Shown one piece after another: positions 46,352-56,600 of a DNA stretch of 64,000 bases. The stretch is taken from positions 124,001 to 188,000 of the forward strand of contig NZ_CP035807.1 in NCBI RefSeq assembly GCF_008329945.1, given 5' to 3'. The first letter of the stretch is position 1; every line of letters begins with the position of its first letter. Under the pieces are notes generated by a model. It saw only the letters and a list, made by a program, of their open reading frames with translations. It made no database searches and had not been told where the DNA came from. The translations under genes and the position numbers were made by a program. The stretch is from Thiospirochaeta perfilievii (lineage in GTDB: Bacteria > Spirochaetota > Spirochaetia > DSM-2461).

Positions 46352-48156
46352 TTTATTCCTTTTATATATTTTTTAAATGGTTTCCAAAATTGTTCAATTA
46401 TTTTAAGTTCGTCTTCTGGAATATTATTATTCGACTCTAAAATAGAAATAACATGATCTATTTTCTGTAATTTCTTAGGTTCTTTGGCAGCAACTAATAT
46501 CAAACTTTCATAAAGTGGAATATTAAACTCAACACCATTCTTAGAACCGAATCCTTCTGATGTTTCAACAAAAATTGGTAAGTCATTTGAAGATTCAGGA
46601 TCACACTGAAGTAACCATGTTATATAGTTTATTAATTTATTTGTACTGTTAAATATTTCTGAAACTATTCGATTTTCCATTTTAGAGAAATAATCTGAAT
46701 AATTTTTATATTCAACCTTTACAAGATATCTATATTTATTATAATCTTTATTTTTAATTGATATAATTATGAAGGATGTTAGAGAATCAAGCTCTAAGTT
46801 ATCAAACAACACTTGTTTATCTAAAATCTTCTTTACAGACTTATTAGTAACCAAAGCAACTTCTACACACCAATTAGAGTATTTATCAGGAATTGATAAA
46901 TTACTAGTAAATTCAATAGTATAAGAATCACTTTCCTTATCTTTTGTTATTATACCGGATAAAGGAGATACTTCTAGTAACCTACGAATCTGATCTGCCT
47001 GCTTAATATTCTCACTATCATCTTTAATGATTTCATCACTTCTAATATACGGTGAAAATAGTTTTATTTCTTCTTCTTTATCCTTATAATCATTAATTTT
47101 ATAAACTGTATTGTCTATTAGTGTTTCTAGTATGTTTTCAATTTTAATTTTGTCTCTATGAGCAACCATTTCTATTGCTGCTTCCTGATTTTGACTAAAA
47201 GCAGAATTAGTACAGTTATTTGATCCGAGAATAATGTGAGTATGACTTCCTTTTTCCCACAGGTAACACTTTGCATGTAAATCCATTTTTATAAGATTGT
47301 TTATATCATTATTTGTAATTTCATCTAGCAATGATAGACCATCAATAATTTCATCTTTCAATGTATAACATTTAAATTTATCTAGAGTATTTGTATTTAT
47401 TTTATTTAATGCGTCATCTTTTGAAAGTAAGTAAATAACACCATCTGAACAGTTTTTTATTTCTGTTAGTTTTTCTTCAGATAAGAAAGGAGATATTATT
47501 ACAGTATTTTGCATTTTATTTGGAAAAGAGAAGTTATCATTAGGAAAGCCATGAAACAATACTTTTGATATATCATCAGGATTTTTAAATTGAACTTGTT
47601 CTAGCTCTTTAACTATATTACTTATAAATTTTTTATCTTTACTATCATGTGTGAAAGAGTTTAAAAAAGTTATTAAAGATTCATTATAATTTCCTGTTTT
47701 AATCTTACCATCTGCATGATAAGTTACATCCCAATTATTAGTATCTGTGATATTTTTACTCATGACAATAAGTCTATATATTTTTTCATTTGAGTTCTTA
47801 CAATTAAATTTTATTAACCAGACCTTTGGATGAAAGCTACCTTTTTTATTACGAACGGACTTAATACAAGGCTCTAAAAGTGTAAAAACTGGGCTAAAAG
47901 TTTCTGGAACTTTTATTCTTCCATAATGTCCATAAATACGTAATTTCTCCTTAGCCTCGCTTAAAGCTGTAATAACATCATAACGTTCACCTTTAATATC
48001 TTCTAATATTTCCTTACTTAAAAAGAGTGAAACTGCGCATGCTAAAACCATTGTAAGATCCATACTGAATGTTAAACCCAATGCTTGTTCAGTTTCATAT
48101 CCTTCAGGGGGAGTTAAAATATCTGTATATGTTGTAATATTACTACTTCTTAGCAT
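46348..48156 (-). CDS. PLD-superfamily nuclease-like protein of the DUF6361 triad
   Basis: The 602-residue protein has two HxK-type half-sites of the phospholipase D fold: His109-x-Lys111 in GSFHPKVWLIKF, with SKNITDTNNWD about 22 residues later, and His294-x-Lys296 in DLHAKCYLWEKG, followed by LGSNNCTNSAF. Both copies have the SxN element, so a complete two-part active site is likely, although the classic Asp is not in the standard position. Members of this superfamily include nucleases in restriction systems. The C-terminal 250 residues are of unknown fold. It overlaps the upstream gene by 7 bases and the downstream helicase by 4. Confidence 0.8.
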   Translation of the reverse strand: MLRSSNITTYTDILTPPEGYETEQALGLTFSMDLTMVLACAVSLFLSKEILEDIKGERYDVITALSEAKEKLRIYGHYGRIKVPETFSPVFTLLEPCIKSVRNKKGSFHPKVWLIKFNCKNSNEKIYRLIVMSKNITDTNNWDVTYHADGKIKTGNYNESLITFLNSFTHDSKDKKFISNIVKELEQVQFKNPDDISKVLFHGFPNDNFSFPNKMQNTVIISPFLSEEKLTEIKNCSDGVIYLLSKDDALNKINTNTLDKFKCYTLKDEIIDGLSLLDEITNNDINNLIKMDLHAKCYLWEKGSHTHIILGSNNCTNSAFSQNQEAAIEMVAHRDKIKIENILETLIDNTVYKINDYKDKEEEIKLFSPYIRSDEIIKDDSENIKQADQIRRLLEVSPLSGIITKDKESDSYTIEFTSNLSIPDKYSNWCVEVALVTNKSVKKILDKQVLFDNLELDSLTSFIIISIKNKDYNKYRYLVKVEYKNYSDYFSKMENRIVSEIFNSTNKLINYITWLLQCDPESSNDLPIFVETSEGFGSKNGVEFNIPLYESLILVAAKEPKKLQKIDHVISILESNNNIPEDELKIIEQFWKPFKKYIKGIK

Positions 48157-49358
48157 AGGTCCAACCCCTTATAGATATCTGTTAGAATATTTTTTACTTG
48201 GTTAAATCTATAATCTTGATATTTCATTCCATACCAAACTCTATTAAAAACTTCAGGAGGAAGTTTACTTTTCTTTAGTCTTGCTCTTCCTGTTTTACTT
48301 TTGAATTCTTGCTCTTCAATAAGTTTCTTTAAAATATCCATAGATTTACCACTTTTAATTGATGAAACCCAATCTTCTACAAACTTATTTGCCTTACTTT
48401 TAACTTCTTGTAAACTTTCTAAATGATTTATATGGTCATATTTAACATTCTTAATATCAAGTAACCACAACCTAAACTTTTCTGTATACTCTTCAAGTAT
48501 CTGTGAATCTTCAATTTTTTCTTGTAGTAAAAGATTATATAATAGATGTGCTCCATACATATAATATGAGAAGTTGTATGCATTTATAACTCTTTTCTTA
48601 AGATTTTCATTAGAAATATCATCTATATATTCTTTATAAAATTCATAAAATGAGTCACAGCTTAAGAATTTCCTTCCTAACTCATAATCCACTAGTAAGT
48701 TAAGAAATAGACAATCTTTATTATCATCTACTAACTTCAATTTCATAGTTTCTATCAAGTATTTTGCTTCACTATCCGTTAAGTTAATATTTTTAGGGTC
48801 AAAACTAACTATTATCTTTTCTTCTAGTGATATTCCAGATTTATCTGTAGATGAATCTGGTACATCTTCTTCAGAATAATGGTCTGGATTCACTTTATTA
48901 CGATTTTGCTCAAAATAGTGTCTCAAGCTTCTATTATGTAAATTATTTCTAATAATTCCTAATACTTGCTGACCATTCCAATATATAGAAGAAGGTTTTC
49001 TTTGAAGTGATTTAGCATTATCTAGAGTAATTCCGAAAATACCGTTTTCATCCTTTCCTCTATAAGTTGATGCCATACATTCAAGATATTCAGATTCCTT
49101 CTCTTGAAAATATTTAACTAAAGTAATATTAGGTTTATCTTTTCTATACCTTGCTACAATAATAGGAGTAAATAAAAAATACTTAGCTCTAGTTTGGATT
49201 GTTGATAGACCAGGAAATAGAGAGTCAGATATAACATCCCTACTAACACCAATTCCTAGTTCATCGACTACCCCTTTACCTTTTAAAACACTTATAATAG
49301 CTAAACTTCTATCTCTATCTTTACTTGAAAAGTTTATCCAACCCCAACCTGATTCCAT
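48150..49358 (-). CDS. DUF6361 family protein, first gene of the triad
   Basis: The 402-residue protein opens with the family hallmark: GWGWINFSSKDRDRSLAII, then GVVDELGIGVSRDVISDSLF and PGLSTIQTRAKYFLF. The middle is acidic and the C-terminal part helical and basic (KTGRARLKKSKLPPEVFNRV). No catalytic motif is evident, and the biochemical role is unknown. DUF6361 genes tend to sit beside PLD-like and helicase genes, as here. It starts 49 bases after the Res-like gene, so it may be cotranscribed with it or have its own promoter in that short gap. Confidence 0.82.
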   Translation of the reverse strand: MESGWGWINFSSKDRDRSLAIISVLKGKGVVDELGIGVSRDVISDSLFPGLSTIQTRAKYFLFTPIIVARYRKDKPNITLVKYFQEKESEYLECMASTYRGKDENGIFGITLDNAKSLQRKPSSIYWNGQQVLGIIRNNLHNRSLRHYFEQNRNKVNPDHYSEEDVPDSSTDKSGISLEEKIIVSFDPKNINLTDSEAKYLIETMKLKLVDDNKDCLFLNLLVDYELGRKFLSCDSFYEFYKEYIDDISNENLKKRVINAYNFSYYMYGAHLLYNLLLQEKIEDSQILEEYTEKFRLWLLDIKNVKYDHINHLESLQEVKSKANKFVEDWVSSIKSGKSMDILKKLIEEQEFKSKTGRARLKKSKLPPEVFNRVWYGMKYQDYRFNQVKNILTDIYKGLDLC

Positions 49359-49407
49359 ATTTTTTATTTCCTATTTATAGATTTAACTTAAAAAGTATCA
49401 AAATAGC

Positions 49408-52400
49408 TTATTTTATTAGCAATTTTAACATTTTATCTATATAAGAGTTTTTGTCGTCTGTCATAAATAGAACATGATTGTCTTCAAGTTTTTTCTGATC
49501 AACACCCCAACGTAGTTGTGGGAATTGGGTCCATGAAATGATAAAACTATTAAGAATAATATCCGGTTTATTGAAACGTAATTCCAGGTCTTTTATCTTT
49601 TTATGGAATTGGATTTTTGGATCTCCAAGGCCACTTCCTGTTAAAATACCATGTGGTTCTATAAATGTTATATATTGCTTATCACCTACTATCATCCAAA
49701 GGATAAAATCGGGATAAAAGCCACCAGCCTCAAAGAAGCCAACACCTTTTCCACGGCTTAAATTACGTAATAAAAAGAGTTCAACTCCATCATTAGTTAG
49801 TTCTTTTTCATTAACTTCAGACCACTCTTTAAGGTCAGTTACAAACTGGAACTCACTTTCATTTAGTGAAACTGGCAATATTGTAATCTTACCCCCTTTT
49901 CGTACATGGAATAGGGGTTGGAAAAGATGCATTCCAAATCTACAAGCTTGTAAATCTCTTGCTTTTAATAGTGAATCTTTATTCTCTTCAAGATCTTTTT
50001 GCATTTTTTCTATTCCGAGAATAACTTGATCTTCATTTCCGTCTACAATTAGCTGATAATACTCTTCCTGGGGAATATTATCATCATCGGGACTAAGTTC
50101 TCGAAGTTCTAGACGTGGCTCTATAAAAGCTCGTTTACAATAATTATAATAATGATCTGCAAATCTTTTAAGTAGTTCAGTACATACTTGTTGTAAAAGT
50201 AATACTCCCTCAAAATTTACTGGATTTAATCTAGCTGTGGGTAGGAATAATGTGTACCAGTTTTTATTTAACAATAGTTGTTTTATTGCTGCTTTACTTA
50301 TATTTAAATTGTACCAACTTCTTTCTCTTTTAAATCGCTCAAGCTCAAAGTAAATTGAATCAATATTTATTAAGGTTAGATGTTTTTCATCAATTTTCAC
50401 TTCATCTTTGATTGACGAATCAGCTGTTTTATTCGATTGGATACTTTGAATTCTTGGATACCAATCTGAAATAATAGGATGAATCTTTAAATAGTCATCT
50501 AATGTTCCTAATGTTGGAACAGGTGCATCCTTTTTAAAATCATATTCGTTTCCATCGTCTGTTTTTCTTTTTGGTCTAATAATTTGTAATTTTTTACCAA
50601 AATCGTATGTTACATTTAAAGGAATATTAAAAACCCGGCGTTTTTCGTTTCCTGGTAGACCTTCATCTATGAGAAATTGGCGAAATTTTTCCATAAAATC
50701 TGCTTCTATTCCAAAAACATTTAGAGTTTCCAGTTCAGAGATGTGTAATGGTATTGTTGGTGCATTAGCATGACCACTACGTTTTAAACTCCAGTCGTAA
50801 CCTTTTAGACGAACACCACGTCCAAATAGCTGGATTATTTGTGCTCCTTCACTTTTACCTACATGCATTAGTCCTAAAGTACTTACTCGCCAACAGTCCC
50901 AACCTTCTACAAATTTCTTTGAACCTATTAATAAATTAACAGGAGATGTAGAATCTTTTACAGTTTCAAATGTAGCCTCTGAGAAGTCGCTATCATGAAC
51001 AGTAAGGGATAGGCCATTTTGTCTTGAAACTGTTTCTATATGGTCTATAAGAGCTTTAGCATCACCAACATTAATTAATCCAAATGGTGTCTCTGAAGTT
51101 CCAACTCGTAGTTCTATCTCACCGGATTCACCTTTAACCCTATAAAGAGCTAAATGGCCCCCTGAATTTGAATTAAAAAGTTTGGTTAAAATTCCATGGT
51201 AAAGATCTTCATAAGTTTTGCCACTTTGGTTTTTAGCCAACCAGTTAAAACTGCCTTCAAAGATATCAACTCCATTAGTATCCAATAACCCTGTATCCTG
51301 TCCACTTCCTGTTAAAATTTCTTCCATACGTCTTAATGCATTTGTTTTATTTGATAAAAAATCTGCAAAAAAAGTTATAATTTGAGCGACATCTGTAGCA
51401 ACAATCTCGTCATCTTTACCTAATTTTCCACTGGATACTGTACTTCCAACAAATACCCATAAGGGTTTTTCTATATTAAATGATACAAATAATTTTGATT
51501 TTTCATGATATATATCTAATTGCTGATAAAATTTTAAAAGACATGCTGTAAGGTAAATTGATTTTGTCTCATCAAAGGATTTTGGTAAGTTTAAAATTTG
51601 ATAATCTTTTCCAAATCCATCTTCATAAAACCATCTATAGGAATAATCGAAGATAACTGTTTTGGCATAGTCATCTTCATGGCTTGTTCCAGAAACTGCC
51701 TGATCAAAGGTGGCTGAATATTCGAAGGTAAATCCCTTTTCACATAGTGATTCCCTATTTCTAAACCAAGTATTATCTACACTTCCACCTGATAGTCCTC
51801 TATGGCCTTCATCTACTAAAAGTAGGTTTTGATCCCCTAAACTTCTAGTTGCTATAGTATTAGGGCCTTCTTTATCTGCTAATTTTGTTATTTCAATAAC
51901 ATCTACTCGCATTGTACCGTTAGCATTTGTAAATAGATTATGACCCTCTTTTGAAAAGTGTGAAGCATCTATATTACTTTCTGAAAACTCAACTATATGC
52001 TGTTCACTTAATCTTTCATTTGGAGATATTAAAATAGCACGGGAAAGTTCTCGTCCTTTTCCATAATGCTTAGAAAAATGCCTATATTGTAGTACATTTA
52101 CATGCATTAACAGTGTTTTTCCAGATCCTGTTGCGTTCTGTAATGATAATTTATTTAAATCATCGTAGGTAAAATATGAAATATTACTATAATCCAGCCA
52201 TTTACTATTAAACTGATCGACATAGGTGTTTAGGGATTTTAATAAGAAATCCCTGTCTCCAAAGTATTTATCTAAATATATTTCTACAAAGAGTAATGAT
52301 AGCCACTGGTAATATTTCCAGACAATTTTTCTATTTCTTCTCTCATTAATGGCCATAGTATGCCTTACGATGTTCTCTTCATATACTAATAACTGAGCTC

Positions 52401-52647
52401 TGGTTATTGGGTTTACTTCATCGAAAAAGAGTTCACTTTCTGTAAGTACATGGAAAAAATGATGTAGATTATCATGATCCAAACCTTCCATTTTAGAACC
52501 TTTTAACGATGTAGCCAGTTTATGAAATGGACGTGTTTTATCTTCTGATAGAGGATTTATGCCAAATTGAGTAAGTAACCACTGGTTTAATATTAGTTTA
52601 TCCCTAAATTTATGTTGCTTAGGTCCTTTTGCTTTACTTTTTGCCAT
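49408..52647 (-). CDS. Res-like DEAD/DEAH helicase-nuclease
   Basis: The 1079-residue protein has SF2 helicase motifs: ATGSGKT (172-178), LLLVDEGHRGLSG (Asp279-Glu-Gly-His), FEYSATFDQ, LLIGSKKFVEGWDCWRVST and the arginine-finger region IIQLFGRGVRLKGYDW. The C-terminus has a PD-(D/E)XK-like site: YPDF at about 978-981 (Asp980), then ITFIEPHG (Glu997, with His999 where Lys is usual). It works as the restriction/translocation subunit with the methyltransferase gene upstream, from which it is separated by rhuM. It begins at a TAATG overlap with rhuM. Confidence 0.86.
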   Translation of the reverse strand: MAKSKAKGPKQHKFRDKLILNQWLLTQFGINPLSEDKTRPFHKLATSLKGSKMEGLDHDNLHHFFHVLTESELFFDEVNPITRAQLLVYEENIVRHTMAINERRNRKIVWKYYQWLSLLFVEIYLDKYFGDRDFLLKSLNTYVDQFNSKWLDYSNISYFTYDDLNKLSLQNATGSGKTLLMHVNVLQYRHFSKHYGKGRELSRAILISPNERLSEQHIVEFSESNIDASHFSKEGHNLFTNANGTMRVDVIEITKLADKEGPNTIATRSLGDQNLLLVDEGHRGLSGGSVDNTWFRNRESLCEKGFTFEYSATFDQAVSGTSHEDDYAKTVIFDYSYRWFYEDGFGKDYQILNLPKSFDETKSIYLTACLLKFYQQLDIYHEKSKLFVSFNIEKPLWVFVGSTVSSGKLGKDDEIVATDVAQIITFFADFLSNKTNALRRMEEILTGSGQDTGLLDTNGVDIFEGSFNWLAKNQSGKTYEDLYHGILTKLFNSNSGGHLALYRVKGESGEIELRVGTSETPFGLINVGDAKALIDHIETVSRQNGLSLTVHDSDFSEATFETVKDSTSPVNLLIGSKKFVEGWDCWRVSTLGLMHVGKSEGAQIIQLFGRGVRLKGYDWSLKRSGHANAPTIPLHISELETLNVFGIEADFMEKFRQFLIDEGLPGNEKRRVFNIPLNVTYDFGKKLQIIRPKRKTDDGNEYDFKKDAPVPTLGTLDDYLKIHPIISDWYPRIQSIQSNKTADSSIKDEVKIDEKHLTLINIDSIYFELERFKRERSWYNLNISKAAIKQLLLNKNWYTLFLPTARLNPVNFEGVLLLQQVCTELLKRFADHYYNYCKRAFIEPRLELRELSPDDDNIPQEEYYQLIVDGNEDQVILGIEKMQKDLEENKDSLLKARDLQACRFGMHLFQPLFHVRKGGKITILPVSLNESEFQFVTDLKEWSEVNEKELTNDGVELFLLRNLSRGKGVGFFEAGGFYPDFILWMIVGDKQYITFIEPHGILTGSGLGDPKIQFHKKIKDLELRFNKPDIILNSFIISWTQFPQLRWGVDQKKLEDNHVLFMTDDKNSYIDKMLKLLIK

Positions 52648-53690
52648 TATTTATGTTCCTTTTTACTGGAGGATTCTATCTTTTTCATCTCTCTATCTAG
52701 ATCGCTCTCGAATAGTCTATCTTGAACTATTCTATATTTCTCAAATTCACTATGTGCAAACTCTTTTGCTATTTGTGCTGATATGGTTCCTGCATCCTGG
52801 AGTATTTCTCTATCATCAAACTCTAGGAACTGATCCAGTCTTTTTGACCAATCTTCCATGGTCATGGTAATTTTTCTAAGAGCTCTACCTTCTGCAAGCT
52901 CAAGGTATGCATTAACAATTCTACTAAGTCCATCTATCTCTTGTTTAGTTAGATAATTTTTGGCAACAGATACATCTGTTTTTACAATCTTTCCATCTGG
53001 GGAGTTTTTCCATGAAGTAAGCCCCATATTAGATTTGTCACTATCTGCCCTTTCTTTTATTAATTCTGAAGCAGTATGTCCATGTATAGCAAAATGTAGT
53101 TTGTTTTGAACCTTAGAGAAAAATTCTTTGGTTAGTGGTGCATTTTTATTGTAATCTACACTTGTTGCATAAATATCAGCAATTTTTTGGTAAAACCTTC
53201 TTTCTGAAAGTCTTATCTCTCTAATTTCTGCTAAAAGATGTTCAAAATAATCTTCACCAAGGAAAGAACCATTTTCCATTCGCTCTTTATCTATAACAAA
53301 ACCTTTAATTGCAAACTCTCTTAGTATCTGGGTAGCCCACTGTCTAAACTGTGTTGCACGGACAGAATTCACCCTATATCCAACAGATATAATTGCATCG
53401 AGATTATAATGTTTTGTGTTATAATTTTTTCCATCAGAGGCAGTTATCCGGAAATCCCGGATAACTGAATCGATGTTTAATTCCTCTGATTTAAATATGT
53501 TTTTAAGGTGCTCGTTAATAGTTCTAACATCTACATTAAATAGTTGTGCCATTAGTTTTTGAGTTAACCAAATAGTATTATCTTCATACCTAGATTCGAT
53601 ACTCTTTTCACCTGATTGTGCAGTAAATATTAGAAATTCAGCTGTAGAGTTACGAATTAATTTCTGTTTAGAATCATCACTTTCTGGCAT
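52647..53690 (-). CDS. RhuM-family protein embedded in the restriction operon
   Basis: The 347-residue protein matches the virulence RhuM family: FLIFTAQSGEKSIESRYEDN, TIWLTQKLMAQLFNVDVRTI with a helix-turn-helix-like region, NEHLKNIF, YNLDAIISVGYRVNSVRATQFR, and an alpha-helical C-terminal region with HFAIHGHTASELIKERAD. The function is unknown despite the name; members are often found inserted in restriction-modification operons. It is joined to mod and res by one-base TAATG overlaps on both sides, which is tight for an insertion and suggests a settled place in the operon. Confidence 0.85.
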   Translation of the reverse strand: MPESDDSKQKLIRNSTAEFLIFTAQSGEKSIESRYEDNTIWLTQKLMAQLFNVDVRTINEHLKNIFKSEELNIDSVIRDFRITASDGKNYNTKHYNLDAIISVGYRVNSVRATQFRQWATQILREFAIKGFVIDKERMENGSFLGEDYFEHLLAEIREIRLSERRFYQKIADIYATSVDYNKNAPLTKEFFSKVQNKLHFAIHGHTASELIKERADSDKSNMGLTSWKNSPDGKIVKTDVSVAKNYLTKQEIDGLSRIVNAYLELAEGRALRKITMTMEDWSKRLDQFLEFDDREILQDAGTISAQIAKEFAHSEFEKYRIVQDRLFESDLDREMKKIESSSKKEHK

Positions 53691-56600
53691 TAGGAGTTAT
53701 CCCCTGTATCCCACATTTTTTTATGAAACTCTTCTTCTATTAACCGAACTTTCCAGTTCTCATCATCCTGTTTTAAATTAGGTAGATTATTAGAACCGTT
53801 AATATATATAGTATCAAATTCAAAATCTGTAGTAGATAGTCTATATTTCTTAAACCATTCATCTAACATTAAATTATCTTCTTCTAAATTACCTGTAAGG
53901 TTTCTCCAAACTATTAATACCTTCTCTTTTAGTCCATTATTAGGACTATTAGAGTTAGCAGGAACCCAACCTTCTATTTTTCTAAATAACCACTTACCTG
54001 TTTCAGATAGAGTAATTTTCCCATCTAATACAAGTTTTGTATGTTGATCTTCAGGTAGTTCAGGATCTGGATTTCGAATAAAACTAGCACTAAATGATTG
54101 TGTTCGTGCCATATTCTCCAAACGTAGCCCAATTAAATAGTTAAATGTCTCAATTATATCTATATTTTTTGTTACTTGTTCATCACTCCCTGGCTTTTTA
54201 ACTTTAAGAGAATATCCAAATGGATTAGAAAAATTATCAATATTTAATAATGACTGACTTCCCCTAGTCTCTACATCTAACATATAACGAAGCATATAAT
54301 CTTCCCGTAAAGAGTTATTCTTCTCCATTAATCTATTACGATTAGTATCTTCATCAAAGGATAGATTATTAAGTGTATCTTCATAGGATTCTAAACGTAG
54401 ATATTTAAAACACTGTGATATTCCACTATCCCGAGAAACTGGTTTACCATCTTTCCAATCTGTAGAGTAAATAACCTTAACTATTCGTGGTTTAGTGACT
54501 GTATCAAAATAGTCACCCATCTCAACAAGGATAAACTTACGGTTACCACCATCTTCACGATTAAGATTGATAACAGCATGACCTGTAGTTCCTGAACCAG
54601 CGAAGTAGTCTAAATATAGGGAAGAATCTCCTATTTTTAATAAATAGCCAATTAAATCCTTTGGTTTAGGATAACTAAAATATATTTTCATGTGTTCTAG
54701 TTCATATTTCATCTTTTCTGTTGTAGTAAAATTTCTTAATACAGAAACAATATTTCTTGAAGCTTCTTTTTCCTTTATATAATAAACCGTACCTTTTTCT
54801 GATAAATAAAATGCTATAACTCCATCCTCGTCATAGTAAGAAACACAATCATTTTCTATAAACTTCTGAAGTTTATTTAAATTTGCCCAGCCAGCTGAAA
54901 CCTTTAAAGGAGCTAATAATTTACCACCAGAGAAATAAGCATCATTGAATTTTATAGGAAAATTTACATTATATTTTTTGTTTAAATTACGTGGATAATA
55001 TGACAAACTTCCTAATTCATCAAAATACCCAACAGATGGAACATCTTTATTAATAATACCTTCATTACCTTTAACAGGAAAACCAATAGGTAAAGTTACC
55101 TCTGAATAAGGATTTGCAACACCATTTTTTGTGATAGAATTTTCTGCTATATTCTTCCAAAGATTACTTTCTTTCCTTGTGTTCGGGTCTATAACATTCC
55201 CATATGTAGATTTAGGTGTTTTCTGGGCCAGAGTAATGTATTCATGGTTAACTTTAACTTCAAACTGATTATCTGTACGGCCATCAGTATTCCAAATAAG
55301 ATTTGTTTTGAAATAAAATGTGTTTTGAAATAAAAGATTTTTTAGGTGATCATTTTCATTATCATCGTTGCTAATAAACAATAAAGAATCCGTAGACAAT
55401 ATTGTCTTAACCTTTGATAAAGAAGAATTCATTAGTGAACTCCAGGTAGAACTTCTATACCCATCTTTATATATAAAACCATCTTTCCCTGTATTATACG
55501 GAGGATCAATATAAACACACTTAACCTGTTCTCTATATCTGTCTTGTAATAAATTTAATGCCTGAAAGTTTTCTGAATGTATTAATAACCCATCACATTG
55601 TTCATCAAAATCATTTATAGATTCAATAAGTTTTGCTTTGAAATCTTCTGAGAAGAAGGCTGTATCTAAGACTAACTTATCATTAGTTTTTAGGAAATCT
55701 ATAGTTAATGGATTTGTATATGATGGAGTTGTATTAGTTAATAGATCACCATTTGTACCTTGTATATCATCTATAGCAAATAGTTTTATCCACTCTTCTC
55801 TTTGTTCGTTGTTATCTGCTATTTCCTGATATAACTCTTTAGGAACTCTATCAAGGGTTATACAGTAGTTTGTTTCTGTTACAAACTTCTTTTTAAGCCA
55901 CAGTTTTTTCTGGAAGTCCTCTAGTTGAGCAAGGAACTCTATAAGTTTTGTTGATATTTTTCTAATTACTTTTATTTTTGCTAAGTAACTCTCTACAGTT
56001 GGTGCTTCTGCATTTTCTATGTCATCAAGATTCATAACTTCATTTTTAATATAAAAATCTAACTCTCTTTTAAGGAAGCCACTTAAATCTTTATGTATAA
56101 AATAATCGCAGGTATTTCTTGCCGTATATTGGTTTATATATTTTACAAGTATAGGACGATTAGGGGATTTATCTGTTGGTGCTTTTAATGAAAGTAAGTC
56201 TTTGTATTGTTTCGATCCTTCTAGGTTTTCAAGGGTATCTAAGACTATTTTACCAATATTTAGATTAGGTAAATCGCCTTTATTAATACCTTTACCATAA
56301 ATTTCTTTTAATTCTTTTTCAGTTTTTGCATCAACATCGTTCTTTCCACCTGGGAGAGTTTTATATTCAAAGTTTATTACAAGTTCTTGTTTCTCATTAA
56401 ATTCTACAGGACTTCCATCGTATAAAACAAAGAATCTTTTTTTATCTTCAGTTGCTTTAACATTACCATGTTCACCCTCTGCGGCATCTACAATTCTAAA
56501 GTGAACCTTTAGGGATTCAGGAATAGAGAGAGAACTTCTCTCTAATTCACTCATTTTTTTAATATCTGCAGATTGAGTTATATCAAAAGTAAAGTTAGAG

